A DNA stretch of 64,000 nt from Beduinella massiliensis (GCF_900199405.1 NZ_LT963430.1:930001-994000); one strand, 5' to 3'. Shown: positions 1 to 8,022, counted from the stretch's first letter. Numbers and translations are program-made. The notes: generated from the letters alone by a model not told the origin.

Positions 1-269
1 GCGCGGGCCTTGCGGGCAAGGTCTGGCAGTACTTCACCGTCGTGCCGGACTTCAAGTCCGTCGGCGTGCGCGAGAACGCGCGCTGCTTCGAATATCCGGT
101 CATCCTGCGCGCCGTGAACACCGTGGACGCGATGACCGCGAGCATCGAGGAGATCGACTGGGCGCTTTTGCACCGCGTCACGGAGCGCATCACCCACGAG
201 GTCCAAGGCGTCAACCGCGTGCTGTACGACCTTACGCCCAAGCCTGTCGGGACGATTGAGTGGGAATGA
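1..269 (+). CDS. guaA: GMP synthase (glutamine-hydrolysing), C-terminal end only
   Basis: The frame is open from the window edge (first full codon at base 3) to TGA at 267-269, so the gene begins upstream. GuaA aminates XMP to GMP with glutamine and ATP in the cytoplasm. The visible 88 residues match the C-terminal dimerisation domain: the stretch RAVNTVDAMTA, then ERITHEVQGVNRVLYDLT, and the typical ending KP-x-GTIEWE. The final Trp-Glu is the usual end of the family, so the C-terminus is intact. A terminator follows about 95 bases later. Identity is from recalled family sequence, not a search. Confidence 0.95.
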   Translation, partial: AGLAGKVWQYFTVVPDFKSVGVRENARCFEYPVILRAVNTVDAMTASIEEIDWALLHRVTERITHEVQGVNRVLYDLTPKPVGTIEWE

Positions 270-365
270 TTTTCGAGGCCCGGAAAAGCGTGATATGACT
301 GGATTTGTGAGGGATTAAGGCCCTCTGTAGCAACGATTTGGCAACATTTTTTCATTATTCATAAA

Positions 366-410
366 GAGAGAGCCAACTGATTTTGATTAGTCAGTTAGCT
401 CTTTTTTGTT
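366..410 (+). terminator. Rho-independent terminator after guaA
   Basis: The stem pairs AGAGCCAACTGA with TCAGTTAGCTCT (one C-A mismatch) around a loop of about 10 bases and is followed by TTTTTTGTTTT. It closes the guaA transcript. Confidence 0.85.
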
Positions 411-505
411 TTATAAAGATTCCTCTGCCATGCACTTTATTTCAATTTTGTTTGCGTTCTCGCTATGTGCCTTACAATAGGTTTTAACAATATTATCCAA
501 CCGTG

Positions 506-527
506 GTAACTCTTCTTTAGGAGTTAC
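506..527. repeat. Inverted repeat just upstream of the sigma-factor promoter
   Basis: GTAACTC and GAGTTAC flank an 8-base centre, ending ten bases before the promoter-like motif at 538. It may be an operator or merely a hairpin; no partner protein can be named. The rest of 411-537 is AT-rich, and I see no gene in it. Confidence 0.4.
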
Positions 528-537
528 TATAAACTAA

Positions 538-565
538 TGTAACGTTTTGAACATCTGATGACATA
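538..565 (+). promoter_or_regulatory. Putative ECF-sigma promoter, copy 1 (autoregulatory)
   Basis: TGTAAC-GTTT and TGACATA start 21 bases apart. The same two elements with identical spacing recur at 2355-2382 before the secreted-protein gene. ECF sigma factors typically recognise a -35 box containing AAC, so this is likely the promoter read by the sigma factor encoded at 596. The assignment is an inference from the repeat and its position. Confidence 0.6.
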
Positions 566-595
566 TAGAGGTGAACCCTTGGGAGGTATACAGAT

Positions 596-1159
596 ATGAG
601 CAATGAAGAATGGCTTTCGGGCTTGTTTGAAGAAAACTATGTCCTTCTTTATCGCGTCGGGCGCGTGTTTTTGGGCGCGTCAAGCGTACAGGCGGACATG
701 ATCGAAGATCAAATCCAAGAAACCTTTGCCCTTGCATGGGTTTGCCGCCAAAAGCTCCTGAGCCACCCCAATCCGAGCGGCTGGCTGGTGGAAACCTTTC
801 GCCGCTGTATAAAAGCACAATGCCGCAAATTGGGACGCGAATGGAGCCGCTGCGCATTCTCGCTGGACGATCAGGAAGCGCCTGACGTGGCGGATCAAGA
901 CGCGCCTTCCGTGGAAGATTTGCTGCATGGCAGAGAGGCACTCGCTATGCTTAGGCGTTTGCTGGGCGAGAAAGATGCAGATATTTTCCTGCGCTACTGC
1001 GTTCACGGCGAAAGCGCTTTGCAAGTCGCCGTCAAGTACAATATGACTGAAACCAGCGTTAGAGTGCGCGTGTCACGTTTGAAAAAGAAGCTGCTGAACA
1101 GCAAAGAGCTGTTCTTCTGCCTCGTTTCGCTTGTGGCGCTAGGCATGGGAATGAAGTAA
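596..1159 (+). CDS. ECF-type RNA polymerase sigma factor
   Basis: The 187-residue size fits sigma factors of the extracytoplasmic-function group. Residues about 10-50 look like region 2 (FEENYVLLYRVGRVF, then IQETFALAW). After a variable linker, residues about 110-165 look like region 4, with a helix-turn-helix in ALQVAVKYNMTETSVRVRVSRLKKKL. The C-terminal tail is hydrophobic (FFCLVSLVALGMGMK), which is unusual for a soluble sigma factor and might help membrane or anti-sigma contact. The start is supported by GGGAGG ten bases upstream. The anti-sigma-like gene follows after 15 bases, the usual pairing. Which signal it answers cannot be told from sequence. Confidence 0.85.
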   Translation: MSNEEWLSGLFEENYVLLYRVGRVFLGASSVQADMIEDQIQETFALAWVCRQKLLSHPNPSGWLVETFRRCIKAQCRKLGREWSRCAFSLDDQEAPDVADQDAPSVEDLLHGREALAMLRRLLGEKDADIFLRYCVHGESALQVAVKYNMTETSVRVRVSRLKKKLLNSKELFFCLVSLVALGMGMK

Positions 1160-1174
1160 GGGAGGAAGCGGAAG

Positions 1175-2359
1175 ATGAAAAGGCGAAAGATGGTCCTTCG
1201 ACCTCTCGGTGCGGGGCTGGGAGATTGTTATTCCCACGATGAACTGTTTGCCTTATGTGAACAGGAGTTGTTTGCAAGCAGCAAAAGGATGGACACGAAG
1301 CTGCTGTTAGAGGCACTTCGGGCATTGGATGACCGCCCCGACGAGGTGGTCGCGCCGCGCCGCGCCATTGTGTGGGTGAGAATACAGCAACGCATCCATC
1401 CTGTAACAAGGGCAAGGATGCCTCGGTGTAAGTTTGCTATGCTGGTTGCCGTCATTCTGCTTTTGCTTGCACTGGCTGGAACCTGCATCGCATGGGCGAT
1501 CAAGGCAGGGGTGCTCTCCTTCCCGTCGCTCGCTTTGCCGTGGGTGCCGCAGGTGGCCGATAAAGAAGCAGAGGCAATCGTGCAGGAGGATTTGGCAACG
1601 GTCATCTATCCCCATTGCGCGCTGTGCGTGCGTGAGGCAGCCTACGACGGACATCAGCTGCGGATCGTCTACTCGCTCCGCGACACGCGGCCCAATGCCG
1701 TGCTGACCGACGAAGAAAAACGGGATAGTTGCATCGCAGCAGCAGGACTGGATGGGCTTGGCATCTGCGATTATTTGACTGTGGATGGTAACGACATTTT
1801 TTTGGATGATACCTTTCAGATGATAGGAGAGTGCGAGGGCGAGATGCTCTACTATCTGTCGGCAAACATTCCGGAGGGAACCACGCTCGGAAATCCGATG
1901 CAGGTAGAAATGCCTATAGGGCAGCCGCAAGGCGTTGGGCTACCACGCAAGCTGGAGAATGTCTCCTTTTCACTGGATACATCTGCTTCACAGGCTTCCG
2001 CGCTGTATGTGGAGAGCGCGGCGACTTCATGGGGGAACACGCAGGTGACTGTGAAACAAGCAGAGTTTTCTCCGTTGCACGGCTACATCAAGGTCATTTT
2101 CCATTCCATCGACTCAGGCAAGCCGTATGACGCTTATACACCGGCCCTTTTCACGCTGGATGGCAACAGAGTAGAATACGAGTGGTACAGCAGCTATGGG
2201 GATACCGAAGATGGCGGGAAGGTATTAACCATTCGATATATTCCTCTTGAGGAGTGGCCTGAAGCGTTGCTTTTTGCTCATACTCTTTATGATGGAAGCC
2301 CGGACAGGAAGCATTGCTTGGAACTAAAGCTCATCAAAAAAGCTCAAACCTCCATGTAA
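1175..2359 (+). CDS. Membrane-anchored anti-sigma-like protein (DUF4179-like)
   Basis: This 394-residue protein has a cytoplasmic N-terminal region of about 85 residues, one strongly hydrophobic segment (about 88-110, FAMLVAVILLLLALAGTCIA) and a large outer domain. That topology, 15 bases after an ECF sigma gene, is typical of anti-sigma factors. No zinc-binding HxxxCxxC motif of the ZAS class is visible, so binding to the sigma factor would be of another type. The outer domain (from about residue 140: REAAYDGHQLRIVYSLRDT) resembles the secreted protein encoded next (VEEVAYDGVTAFVFYTLKDT), suggesting a shared ligand-sensing fold. Anti-sigma function is inferred from context and architecture. 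Confidence 0.65.
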   Translation: MKRRKMVLRPLGAGLGDCYSHDELFALCEQELFASSKRMDTKLLLEALRALDDRPDEVVAPRRAIVWVRIQQRIHPVTRARMPRCKFAMLVAVILLLLALAGTCIAWAIKAGVLSFPSLALPWVPQVADKEAEAIVQEDLATVIYPHCALCVREAAYDGHQLRIVYSLRDTRPNAVLTDEEKRDSCIAAAGLDGLGICDYLTVDGNDIFLDDTFQMIGECEGEMLYYLSANIPEGTTLGNPMQVEMPIGQPQGVGLPRKLENVSFSLDTSASQASALYVESAATSWGNTQVTVKQAEFSPLHGYIKVIFHSIDSGKPYDAYTPALFTLDGNRVEYEWYSSYGDTEDGGKVLTIRYIPLEEWPEALLFAHTLYDGSPDRKHCLELKLIKKAQTSM

Positions 2360-2382
2360 CGTTTAGGCATACAAATGACATA
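2355..2382 (+). promoter_or_regulatory. Putative ECF-sigma promoter, copy 2
   Basis: TGTAAC-GTTT and TGACATA are 21 bases apart start to start, exactly as at 538-565. The motif overlaps the stop codon of the anti-sigma-like gene and lies about 45 bases before the secreted-protein start. This suggests that gene is a target of the same sigma factor. Confidence 0.6.
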
Positions 2383-2428
2383 GAAGTGTGTAGGGTCATG
2401 AAAGCCCTCAAAGAAAGGAGTTACTTCT

Positions 2429-3361
2429 ATGAAACGGTTGTTTGGTTTGATTCTGGCTTCTCTCATGCTACTGTGTGCTTGCACGGCGCAGGCCGATGTG
2501 CTTACCGAATGGAATATGACGCAGGAAGGCACTTCTGATCTCATTCACAAGGATGTTGCCAGCACAACGGTCGGAGACGCGGTGGTTACGGTTGAGGAAG
2601 TCGCATACGACGGCGTAACCGCATTCGTTTTCTACACGCTCAAGGACACAAAAACCACTGAGTTGTTGGGAACGCTGGACAGTGAAACGGGACGTTACCT
2701 GATCAATGGCGATGATTACGCTTACTTTGCGGACAAGAGTATCGGCTGGTTCAAAGATAGTATCCTGGTAAACGGCAAGGAATACGATATGCCGCTGACG
2801 GATGGCCTGTGCTTTGGCAGTGAGGAACCCGGCTTGCAGGAATACTACATGACCATTCGGCTGGATCAGGCAGGGATCGGCTATGGCGAAGCGGAAACCT
2901 TGGGCCTGCCCATCTCTGACAGGAATGGCGCGGATGGCGGATGGTTGACGTTCGATCTGGATACTTCCATCAAGGATAAGATTGTTGTTGAGCGGCAGGA
3001 TTGCAACGTTGTTCTAGGCAATACTTCTGCAACTCGCGTAGAGACGGTATTCAGTCCTGTTAAAGTATACGTGACAGTCATGCTTTCGCCGGATGCGGCT
3101 GCCGTTACAGAACTAGGCGGCGATCCGCAGTCTTCCGCTGTCTCCGTAAATTGCCTTTGGGCTGACGAAGCGATTGTCACAGATAAGAACGGAGAAATTA
3201 TGGAAGATATGATGCGGGGGTTCAGCGGTCCAGCGTTAATAAGCACGGATAAGGCGATGTTTGAGTATTCCGCAATATCCGAATACCCCGACGAATTGTA
3301 TTTGACCATTGTAAATGCCGATGGAACGCCTGATATGGCGAACGCGGTACGCATTCACTGA
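2429..3361 (+). CDS. Secreted protein, possible lipoprotein, related to the anti-sigma outer domain
   Basis: This 310-residue protein begins with a signal peptide, MKRLFGLILASLMLLCACTA. LCAC could serve as a lipobox with lipidation on the second Cys; cleavage after AQA is the alternative. The mature part has no recognised enzyme motif. It shares a pattern with the outer domain of the preceding membrane protein, including V-AYDG, Y-LKDT and a later FDLDTS stretch. It may be a decoy, co-sensor or effector of the same stress response. The start has AAAGGAG nine bases upstream. Base composition here is clearly AT-richer than the sugar loci downstream. Confidence 0.6.
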   Translation: MKRLFGLILASLMLLCACTAQADVLTEWNMTQEGTSDLIHKDVASTTVGDAVVTVEEVAYDGVTAFVFYTLKDTKTTELLGTLDSETGRYLINGDDYAYFADKSIGWFKDSILVNGKEYDMPLTDGLCFGSEEPGLQEYYMTIRLDQAGIGYGEAETLGLPISDRNGADGGWLTFDLDTSIKDKIVVERQDCNVVLGNTSATRVETVFSPVKVYVTVMLSPDAAAVTELGGDPQSSAVSVNCLWADEAIVTDKNGEIMEDMMRGFSGPALISTDKAMFEYSAISEYPDELYLTIVNADGTPDMANAVRIH

Positions 3362-3373
3362 TAAAGACTGATG

Positions 3374-3396
3374 AGCAAGGCGCGCGACGCGCCTTG
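3374..3396. repeat. GC-rich hairpin between the two secreted-protein genes
   Basis: GCAAGGCGCG and CGCGCCTTGC pair perfectly around CGA. There is no T-run, so it may be a processing or stabilising hairpin, or a weak terminator, between 2429-3361 and the next gene. Confidence 0.5.
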
Positions 3397-3426
3397 CCCA
3401 CATTGACGTGTATAGGAGGGACAAAC

Positions 3427-4617
3427 GTGAAACGATTATTTCTTGCAGTCACCACGCTTCTGATTGCAATATTGCCAGCTTTGGGTATCGCGCAAAGTAG
3501 CTACTTTAGCATAGGCGAGCTTTTGGAGCAAACGCCTGATCGGTGGCAAAACGAATACCAAACAGTACGGAATGAAACGGTTAAAGTCGATTGTAAGATA
3601 GTTCTACCCGATGCAGACGCTTTCCCTGTTATTAAAGTCATCGCGTCGCCCAAGCGTTCGGAAGCGGTTGAAGCGGAATGGACGGAAGGACTTATCTATT
3701 GGTCTGCTTTAGAGGAGTACGTATGTCCACATAAGAAGCGCCTTGCGTTTGTGAACGATCCTGGCGAATTTGTTTGCTCCAAGGATGCATTCTGCGAGTA
3801 TATGCTTCCCTACTACAAAAGTGACAAATACGCATGGGAAACGTCGCTGCTGTTCCCTGATGCACTTGATTTTTCTGTTGTATATCCAGAGAACAGCAGT
3901 GTAACATTGGGAGAAGCTATTGAGTATTATCAAAAGAAAATTGATACGATATTCGAAGGCGAGAATATTGTTGTTCGCTTATCCCCTACGCATCTTTCAT
4001 CGTATGATGGTGTAATATACTCCACCAAAGATCATAAAAAGATTACCCCTTGCGGTCAATACAATCTGAACTTCGAACAGATATTTCATAATGTCCCCAT
4101 CTTAGGGATCATAAATGAAGCCTTTAACGAAGGCTTGCGGAATGAGAAAGTAGAAGGAAACCTATATCATGGTGGTGGCAGGGGAGACATGACCCTTGCA
4201 GTTCCAGATGAGGACTTCTTTGCGAGAATGCGCTTCTATCAGGAGCAAGAGGTCGTGGAACAAGACGTACCGTTGGTTTCTTTTGAAACGGCAAGGGCCT
4301 TGTGGGAAAAGGAAATAGAGGCAGGCCGTTTGCGTGATGTGCGGCATGTGGAACTGGGATACTATGCTTACCGTGATGCAACGGATAGGGATGTGTTTTG
4401 GCTCATGCCTGTGTGGACTTGCTTCGGGACTTACTTAACCCAGGCTGATGACGAACCGCTTACTGTAGATGACGGGCTCTCCGCCGCCGACGCGTACATG
4501 GAGTACGCAAAGATGCTTGTGGTTTCAGGGCAACATGGTGAATTGCTTGACCGATGCAACGAGTCAAATGACCGCAGCGTACATCCAAAGTTGCTGATCT
4601 GGGACAAAGTAAAGTAG
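3427..4617 (+). CDS. Secreted protein of unknown function
   Basis: I chose the GTG at 3427 because AGGAGGG lies seven bases upstream and translation then opens with a clean signal peptide, MKRLFLAVTTLLIAILPALG. The product is 396 residues. No catalytic motif is recognised. An early segment, GELLEQTPDRWQNEYQTV followed by IVLPDADAFPVIKV, resembles a type of Clostridia secreted protein that I recall only vaguely (DUF6034-like), so I leave it unnamed. There is no copy of the ECF-promoter motif before it, and it may be read through from the previous gene. Codon use is AT-richer than the flanking genome, suggesting acquisition together with the sigma-factor module. Confidence 0.6.
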   Translation: MKRLFLAVTTLLIAILPALGIAQSSYFSIGELLEQTPDRWQNEYQTVRNETVKVDCKIVLPDADAFPVIKVIASPKRSEAVEAEWTEGLIYWSALEEYVCPHKKRLAFVNDPGEFVCSKDAFCEYMLPYYKSDKYAWETSLLFPDALDFSVVYPENSSVTLGEAIEYYQKKIDTIFEGENIVVRLSPTHLSSYDGVIYSTKDHKKITPCGQYNLNFEQIFHNVPILGIINEAFNEGLRNEKVEGNLYHGGGRGDMTLAVPDEDFFARMRFYQEQEVVEQDVPLVSFETARALWEKEIEAGRLRDVRHVELGYYAYRDATDRDVFWLMPVWTCFGTYLTQADDEPLTVDDGLSAADAYMEYAKMLVVSGQHGELLDRCNESNDRSVHPKLLIWDKVK

Positions 4618-4646
4618 CTTTGTATCAATTCAAATGATCTTCCGAC

Positions 4647-4696
4647 CAACGACAAAGGCCCTGATTTCCGCTGCGAAATCAGGGCCTTTGTCGTTG
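4647..4696. terminator. Bidirectional terminator hairpin
   Basis: A perfect 22-bp stem (4647-4668 with 4675-4696) has a 6-base loop, core AAAGGCCCTGATTTC. It sits between convergent genes, so it can end both the secreted-protein transcript and the leftward sugar operon. Confidence 0.85.
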
Positions 4697-4707
4697 AACC
4701 GACGGCT

Positions 4708-5202
4708 TTATCCGTCTATGGAGTACATGCTGCCGCCGCGCGCGGACAGGACGGACTGCGCGATGGCTGCGCCCACGACGCAGACGAAGCCCGCGACCGC
4801 GAGCCCGGACGGACGCTCGCCCGTGGTGAGGTAAACCCATATCGGGGTGAGCACCGGCTCGAGCGTCAACAGAAGCGAAGCGCTGACCTCATCCGTGCGC
4901 GCGATGCCGCGCGCGTAGCACACGTTGGCCAGGCCGTACTGGAAGAGCCCCAGAAAGAGCCCCGCGGCGATCGTGGCGAATGTGAACGAACTGCGCGGCT
5001 CGAGGAGCAGCAGCGGCGAAAAGAGCAGGAAGCTGGCCGCGCTGCCGATGATGAGCCCGTCTGTGGGATCGGCCCCGGCCTTGCGCGAGGCGATGACTTG
5101 ACCGGCGAGGGCGGTGCCGCTCATCAGGGCGATCCCATTGCCCAGCGCGCCCGCCGTGCTCCACAGCAGGGCGGTTGCCAGCAGACAGAGATAGCCGGCC
5201 AA
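4708..5202 (-). CDS. EamA/DMT-family transporter, internally shortened
   Basis: The start is TTG at 5202, two bases after the TGA of the kinase gene, with GAGGAGG nine bases upstream. The 164 residues compare with about 290-300 for the drug/metabolite transporter family. Residues 1-20 look like a normal first membrane helix (MAGYLCLLATALLWSTAG). The next residues, GNGIALMSGTALAG, are the kind that open the second EamA repeat in full-length relatives. The first repeat is therefore largely missing, as if by an in-frame deletion, leaving about five helices. It may work as a dimer, like small multidrug transporters, or be non-functional. It is the last gene of the leftward operon. Confidence 0.75.
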   Translation of the reverse strand: MAGYLCLLATALLWSTAGALGNGIALMSGTALAGQVIASRKAGADPTDGLIIGSAASFLLFSPLLLLEPRSSFTFATIAAGLFLGLFQYGLANVCYARGIARTDEVSASLLLTLEPVLTPIWVYLTTGERPSGLAVAGFVCVVGAAIAQSVLSARGGSMYSIDG

Positions 5203-5203
5203 A

Positions 5204-6163
5204 TCAACCCGCCTCCTCGCCGAGGAGGGATTGCATCAGCCCCTGCGCCGGACGCCCCATGGCGAGCTGCACCGCACAGTCCAGCGCATTGGAGCGGAGC
5301 ATGAAGACGTCCGCGTTCGGATACGCCTGTTCGATCTGGCGGCACAGCGCTCCGCGCACGCGGGCATTTTCCGTGAGCACGCTGCCCCAAAGCAGCACGG
5401 AGAAGCGCTCCTGCGGGGCGGCGGTCTTGCGCGCGGTCGTCGCGACGAGCGCGAAGAGCTGGCGCGCCGCGTCTGTGAGCAGTCCCTCGGCGTATGGGTC
5501 GCCCGCTTGGGCCGCCTGTTCCACCATGGGCGCAAAACGGGCCAGGAGATCCTTTCGCTGCAGGTTTTGGTGGCACCAGGCAGTCAGCGCCTGCGGCGTC
5601 GCAAGCCCTGTAGAGCGGACGAACAGCTCTGCAAGCGCCGGGCAGGAGAGCTGCCCGTCCCAGTGCTTCAGCACCGCGCGCATCGCGCTGAAGCTGATGG
5701 AGGGCGCGCTGCCCTCGTCGCTCAGGATATAGCTCCATCCGCCGCAGCGGCAGATCGGCGCCTCCGGACCTGTCCTGCCCATGGCGATGGAGCCCGTGCC
5801 GGAGATGAGGACGACGCAGGGCCCGGAAAAGAGGGAGAGGAGCAGCTCGCAGTCGTTATAGGCTCGCAGGATGCGCGGCTCGAAGCCGAGCCCTTCCAAA
5901 ATCCGCTCGTATGAAAGGCGCAGCTCCGGCGAATCGATGCCGGAGGCGCCCAGGCAGAGGCCCAGGCAGTCCCGCGGCGAAAGCGCACTGGCGTGAAGCG
6001 CGGGCGAGAGCAGCCTGTCAAACCGTTCTTTCATCTTGTCCAGGCCTGCGGAGGAGATGGTGCCGCCCTTTCCCTCCGATTCGTGCAGCGTGCGTCCGGC
6101 ACGGTCGACGATCTTCAGGCGGGCATAGGTGCCCCCTACGTCCATCCCGATGAAATACCCCAT
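5204..6163 (-). CDS. BadF/BadG-type sugar kinase, N-acetylglucosamine kinase-like
   Basis: This 319-residue cytoplasmic kinase is of the ASKHA fold. The phosphate-1 loop is intact (GMDVGGTYARLKI, residues about 6-18). The later nucleotide-binding turn SGTGSIAMG and the YNDCELLL segment with its conserved Asp are present. Members of this family phosphorylate N-acetylglucosamine and related amino sugars with ATP. It lies 17 bases downstream of a SIS-domain gene, which fits kinase plus phosphosugar isomerase/deaminase in one pathway. A divergent relative at 8210 lacks the phosphate loop. The exact substrate is not determinable here. Confidence 0.8.
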   Translation of the reverse strand: MGYFIGMDVGGTYARLKIVDRAGRTLHESEGKGGTISSAGLDKMKERFDRLLSPALHASALSPRDCLGLCLGASGIDSPELRLSYERILEGLGFEPRILRAYNDCELLLSLFSGPCVVLISGTGSIAMGRTGPEAPICRCGGWSYILSDEGSAPSISFSAMRAVLKHWDGQLSCPALAELFVRSTGLATPQALTAWCHQNLQRKDLLARFAPMVEQAAQAGDPYAEGLLTDAARQLFALVATTARKTAAPQERFSVLLWGSVLTENARVRGALCRQIEQAYPNADVFMLRSNALDCAVQLAMGRPAQGLMQSLLGEEAG

Positions 6164-6180
6164 ATATATACCCTTCCTCG

Positions 6181-7272
6181 TTACCAGTTTTTTGTGCCCA
6201 GCTCGCGGTTGAAGGCAGGAAACTTGGGCCTGTCGCAGTTTATCCCCTTGTCGGCTGAGACCAGGGCGCTGACAACCTGCAGCGCCAGGAGCACGCCGTA
6301 GCAGGCGTCGTAGTCGCCCCCCGCGGTTTCGAGGAAGAGCTCGTCCGCAAGCCCGGTGGGGCGGCCCGTGGAAATGACATAGCTGACCCCGCCGTGCGCC
6401 TCGTTGAAGGCGGCCAGGCGGAGCATCCGCTCGCGATTTTCCCCCTCGGGCACGATCAGGAGGAGATGGCTGCCCTCGGCGATGGTGCAGTGCACGCCGT
6501 GGAGGTATTCCTCGAATTCGTAGCTGACGGCCGGGACGTACAGGGTTTCGAGCAGCTTGAGCGCGCCCTCAAGCATGGCGGGCCGGTTTGCGCCCTCTGC
6601 GAGGATGAGCAGATGCTGCGCGGCGCAAAGGCGCGGGCTCATGGCGCCCGCCCAGGCGGCGCTGCGCTCGATCGATTCCCCGGCGAGCGAAAACGCGCGG
6701 GCGAGCTGTCCGCCGATCGTCCGCGCGGCCTCCGACCTGCCGCGACGCTTCAATAGGTGCAGCGCCATGAGCTGCAGCATCAGCACCGTGGCCGTAAAGC
6801 CCTTGGTCTTGGGCCCGACGCTTTCTTCGCCGCAGGCGATCGCGACCGTGACGCCGCATCCTTTCGCGATGGTGGACCCGGTCTCCTGTGTCAGCGCCAC
6901 GCTGCGGAAGCCGCGGGCGGCCACTTCCCCAAGCACGCCGATGGTGGAGGTGCTCTCGCCGGACTGCGAGAGCAGCAGTACCAGCGTGTCCTCGGGGGAA
7001 AAGAGGTTCAGCCAGGTCTTTGCCTGCGTCGGGACGCAGGGGAACAGGAGCATGTCCAGTTCCTTCGCGTACATCTGCTGCACGCAGCAGGCCGCGTTAT
7101 ACGAGCTGCCCGAGCCGATGGCGAGCACCCTTGCGGGCGAAAAGCCCCGCATCGCCTCGTCGAAGTCCTCGAGCAGCGCGTCGCTGTGCGCGCAAAGATC
7201 GCGCCAGATCTCCGGCTGCGAACGCAAATAGGCCATCATTTTGTCTGCCATATCGTACATCCTTTCTGTCAT
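6181..7272 (-). CDS. Double SIS-domain phosphosugar isomerase/deaminase
   Basis: The 363-residue protein has the two-SIS arrangement of GlmS-like and FrlB/AgaS-type enzymes. The first sugar-phosphate loop is visible as VLAIGSGSSYNAA (about 49-61) and LLLSQSGESTST follows at about 99. ESVGPKTKGFTA corresponds to the hinge conserved in this family. There is no glutaminase domain, so it probably deaminates or isomerises an amino- or fructosamine-6-phosphate. Its ATG overlaps the stop of the response-regulator gene by four bases, implying translational coupling. The neighbouring sugar kinase would supply the phosphorylated substrate. Confidence 0.8.
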   Translation of the reverse strand: MTERMYDMADKMMAYLRSQPEIWRDLCAHSDALLEDFDEAMRGFSPARVLAIGSGSSYNAACCVQQMYAKELDMLLFPCVPTQAKTWLNLFSPEDTLVLLLSQSGESTSTIGVLGEVAARGFRSVALTQETGSTIAKGCGVTVAIACGEESVGPKTKGFTATVLMLQLMALHLLKRRGRSEAARTIGGQLARAFSLAGESIERSAAWAGAMSPRLCAAQHLLILAEGANRPAMLEGALKLLETLYVPAVSYEFEEYLHGVHCTIAEGSHLLLIVPEGENRERMLRLAAFNEAHGGVSYVISTGRPTGLADELFLETAGGDYDACYGVLLALQVVSALVSADKGINCDRPKFPAFNRELGTKNW

Positions 7273-7940
7273 TCGTCAAGAAATTGGAAAAATTGGAAGG
7301 CCTGCAATGTCTCGACCACCTGAGAGAGGCTGTCCATGTCGAACTTGCGGATGATATGGGAAAGGTGCGTCTTCATCGTGCTGTGCTCGATGAAGCGCAC
7401 GCGCTCGATTTCCCCGGGCTGCATGCCGCCGACCAGCAGACGGAGGATGTTCAGCTCGCTGTTGGTCAGGGTCATCGCAATCCGCAGCAGGCCGGAGAGG
7501 TTCTCGTGAAGATGGCGCAGACGACGGTAATCGCGCAGCAGGACCTCCCCGCCGTCGGCGGAGACGGCGCAGGCGCCCGTCCCGGCCGAGACGACTGCGC
7601 GGACGAGCGCAGCCGCGGCGGCGGGCTTGAACAGGTAGTCGGACGCCCCGTCCGCAAAGGCGCGGCAGATGGTCTCCTCCTCGCGTACGGACGTGTAGAG
7701 GATCACCCGGCAGTTCCGGAGCGAGCCGGTAATCTCGCGCAGCGCCAGCAGGCCTGCGCGCGGAGACTCCATCTCAACCTCCGTCAGCACGACCTGGGGA
7801 TGGCAGATGTACGCCTTGGCGACCGCCTCGTATCCGCTGCGCGCCGTGTCCGCTATGTGGAACCTGGCGCCGAGCATGCCAAGGGTGGCCTGCAGGCTGT
7901 GGGCATCGCTGTCGACGACGAGCACATCTATCGGATTCAT
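7269..7940 (-). CDS. NarL/LuxR-type response regulator with Glu at the phospho-acceptor site
   Basis: The start at 7940 is preceded by AGGGAGGTG. The product is 223 residues: a receiver domain (VLVVDSDAH at 6-14; conserved Lys in DYLFKP) and a C-terminal LuxR-type helix-turn-helix (LTNSELNILRLLVGG). Where the family normally reads PDVVLMD, this protein reads PQVVLTE, so residue 54 is Glu instead of the phosphorylated Asp. No histidine kinase gene is nearby. The protein may be constitutively active or ligand-controlled. It is the first gene of the leftward operon and probably also controls the divergent one. It ends in a Phe/Gln-rich tail, QAFQFFQFLDE. Confidence 0.85.
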   Translation of the reverse strand: MNPIDVLVVDSDAHSLQATLGMLGARFHIADTARSGYEAVAKAYICHPQVVLTEVEMESPRAGLLALREITGSLRNCRVILYTSVREEETICRAFADGASDYLFKPAAAAALVRAVVSAGTGACAVSADGGEVLLRDYRRLRHLHENLSGLLRIAMTLTNSELNILRLLVGGMQPGEIERVRFIEHSTMKTHLSHIIRKFDMDSLSQVVETLQAFQFFQFLDE

Positions 7941-7968
7941 GGAGCACCTCCCTCGCTTTGCGCTTTTC

Positions 7969-7996
7969 ATTTTACACGCAAACAGCGTTTTGTCCA
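7969..7996 (-). promoter_or_regulatory. Promoter of the leftward sugar operon
   Basis: On the minus strand, TGGACA (7996-7991) and TAAAAT (7974-7969) are 16 bases apart, 29 bases before the response-regulator start. Confidence 0.65.
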
Positions 7997-8022
7997 TCCG
8001 AAACCACGGGCGGGGCGACGAG

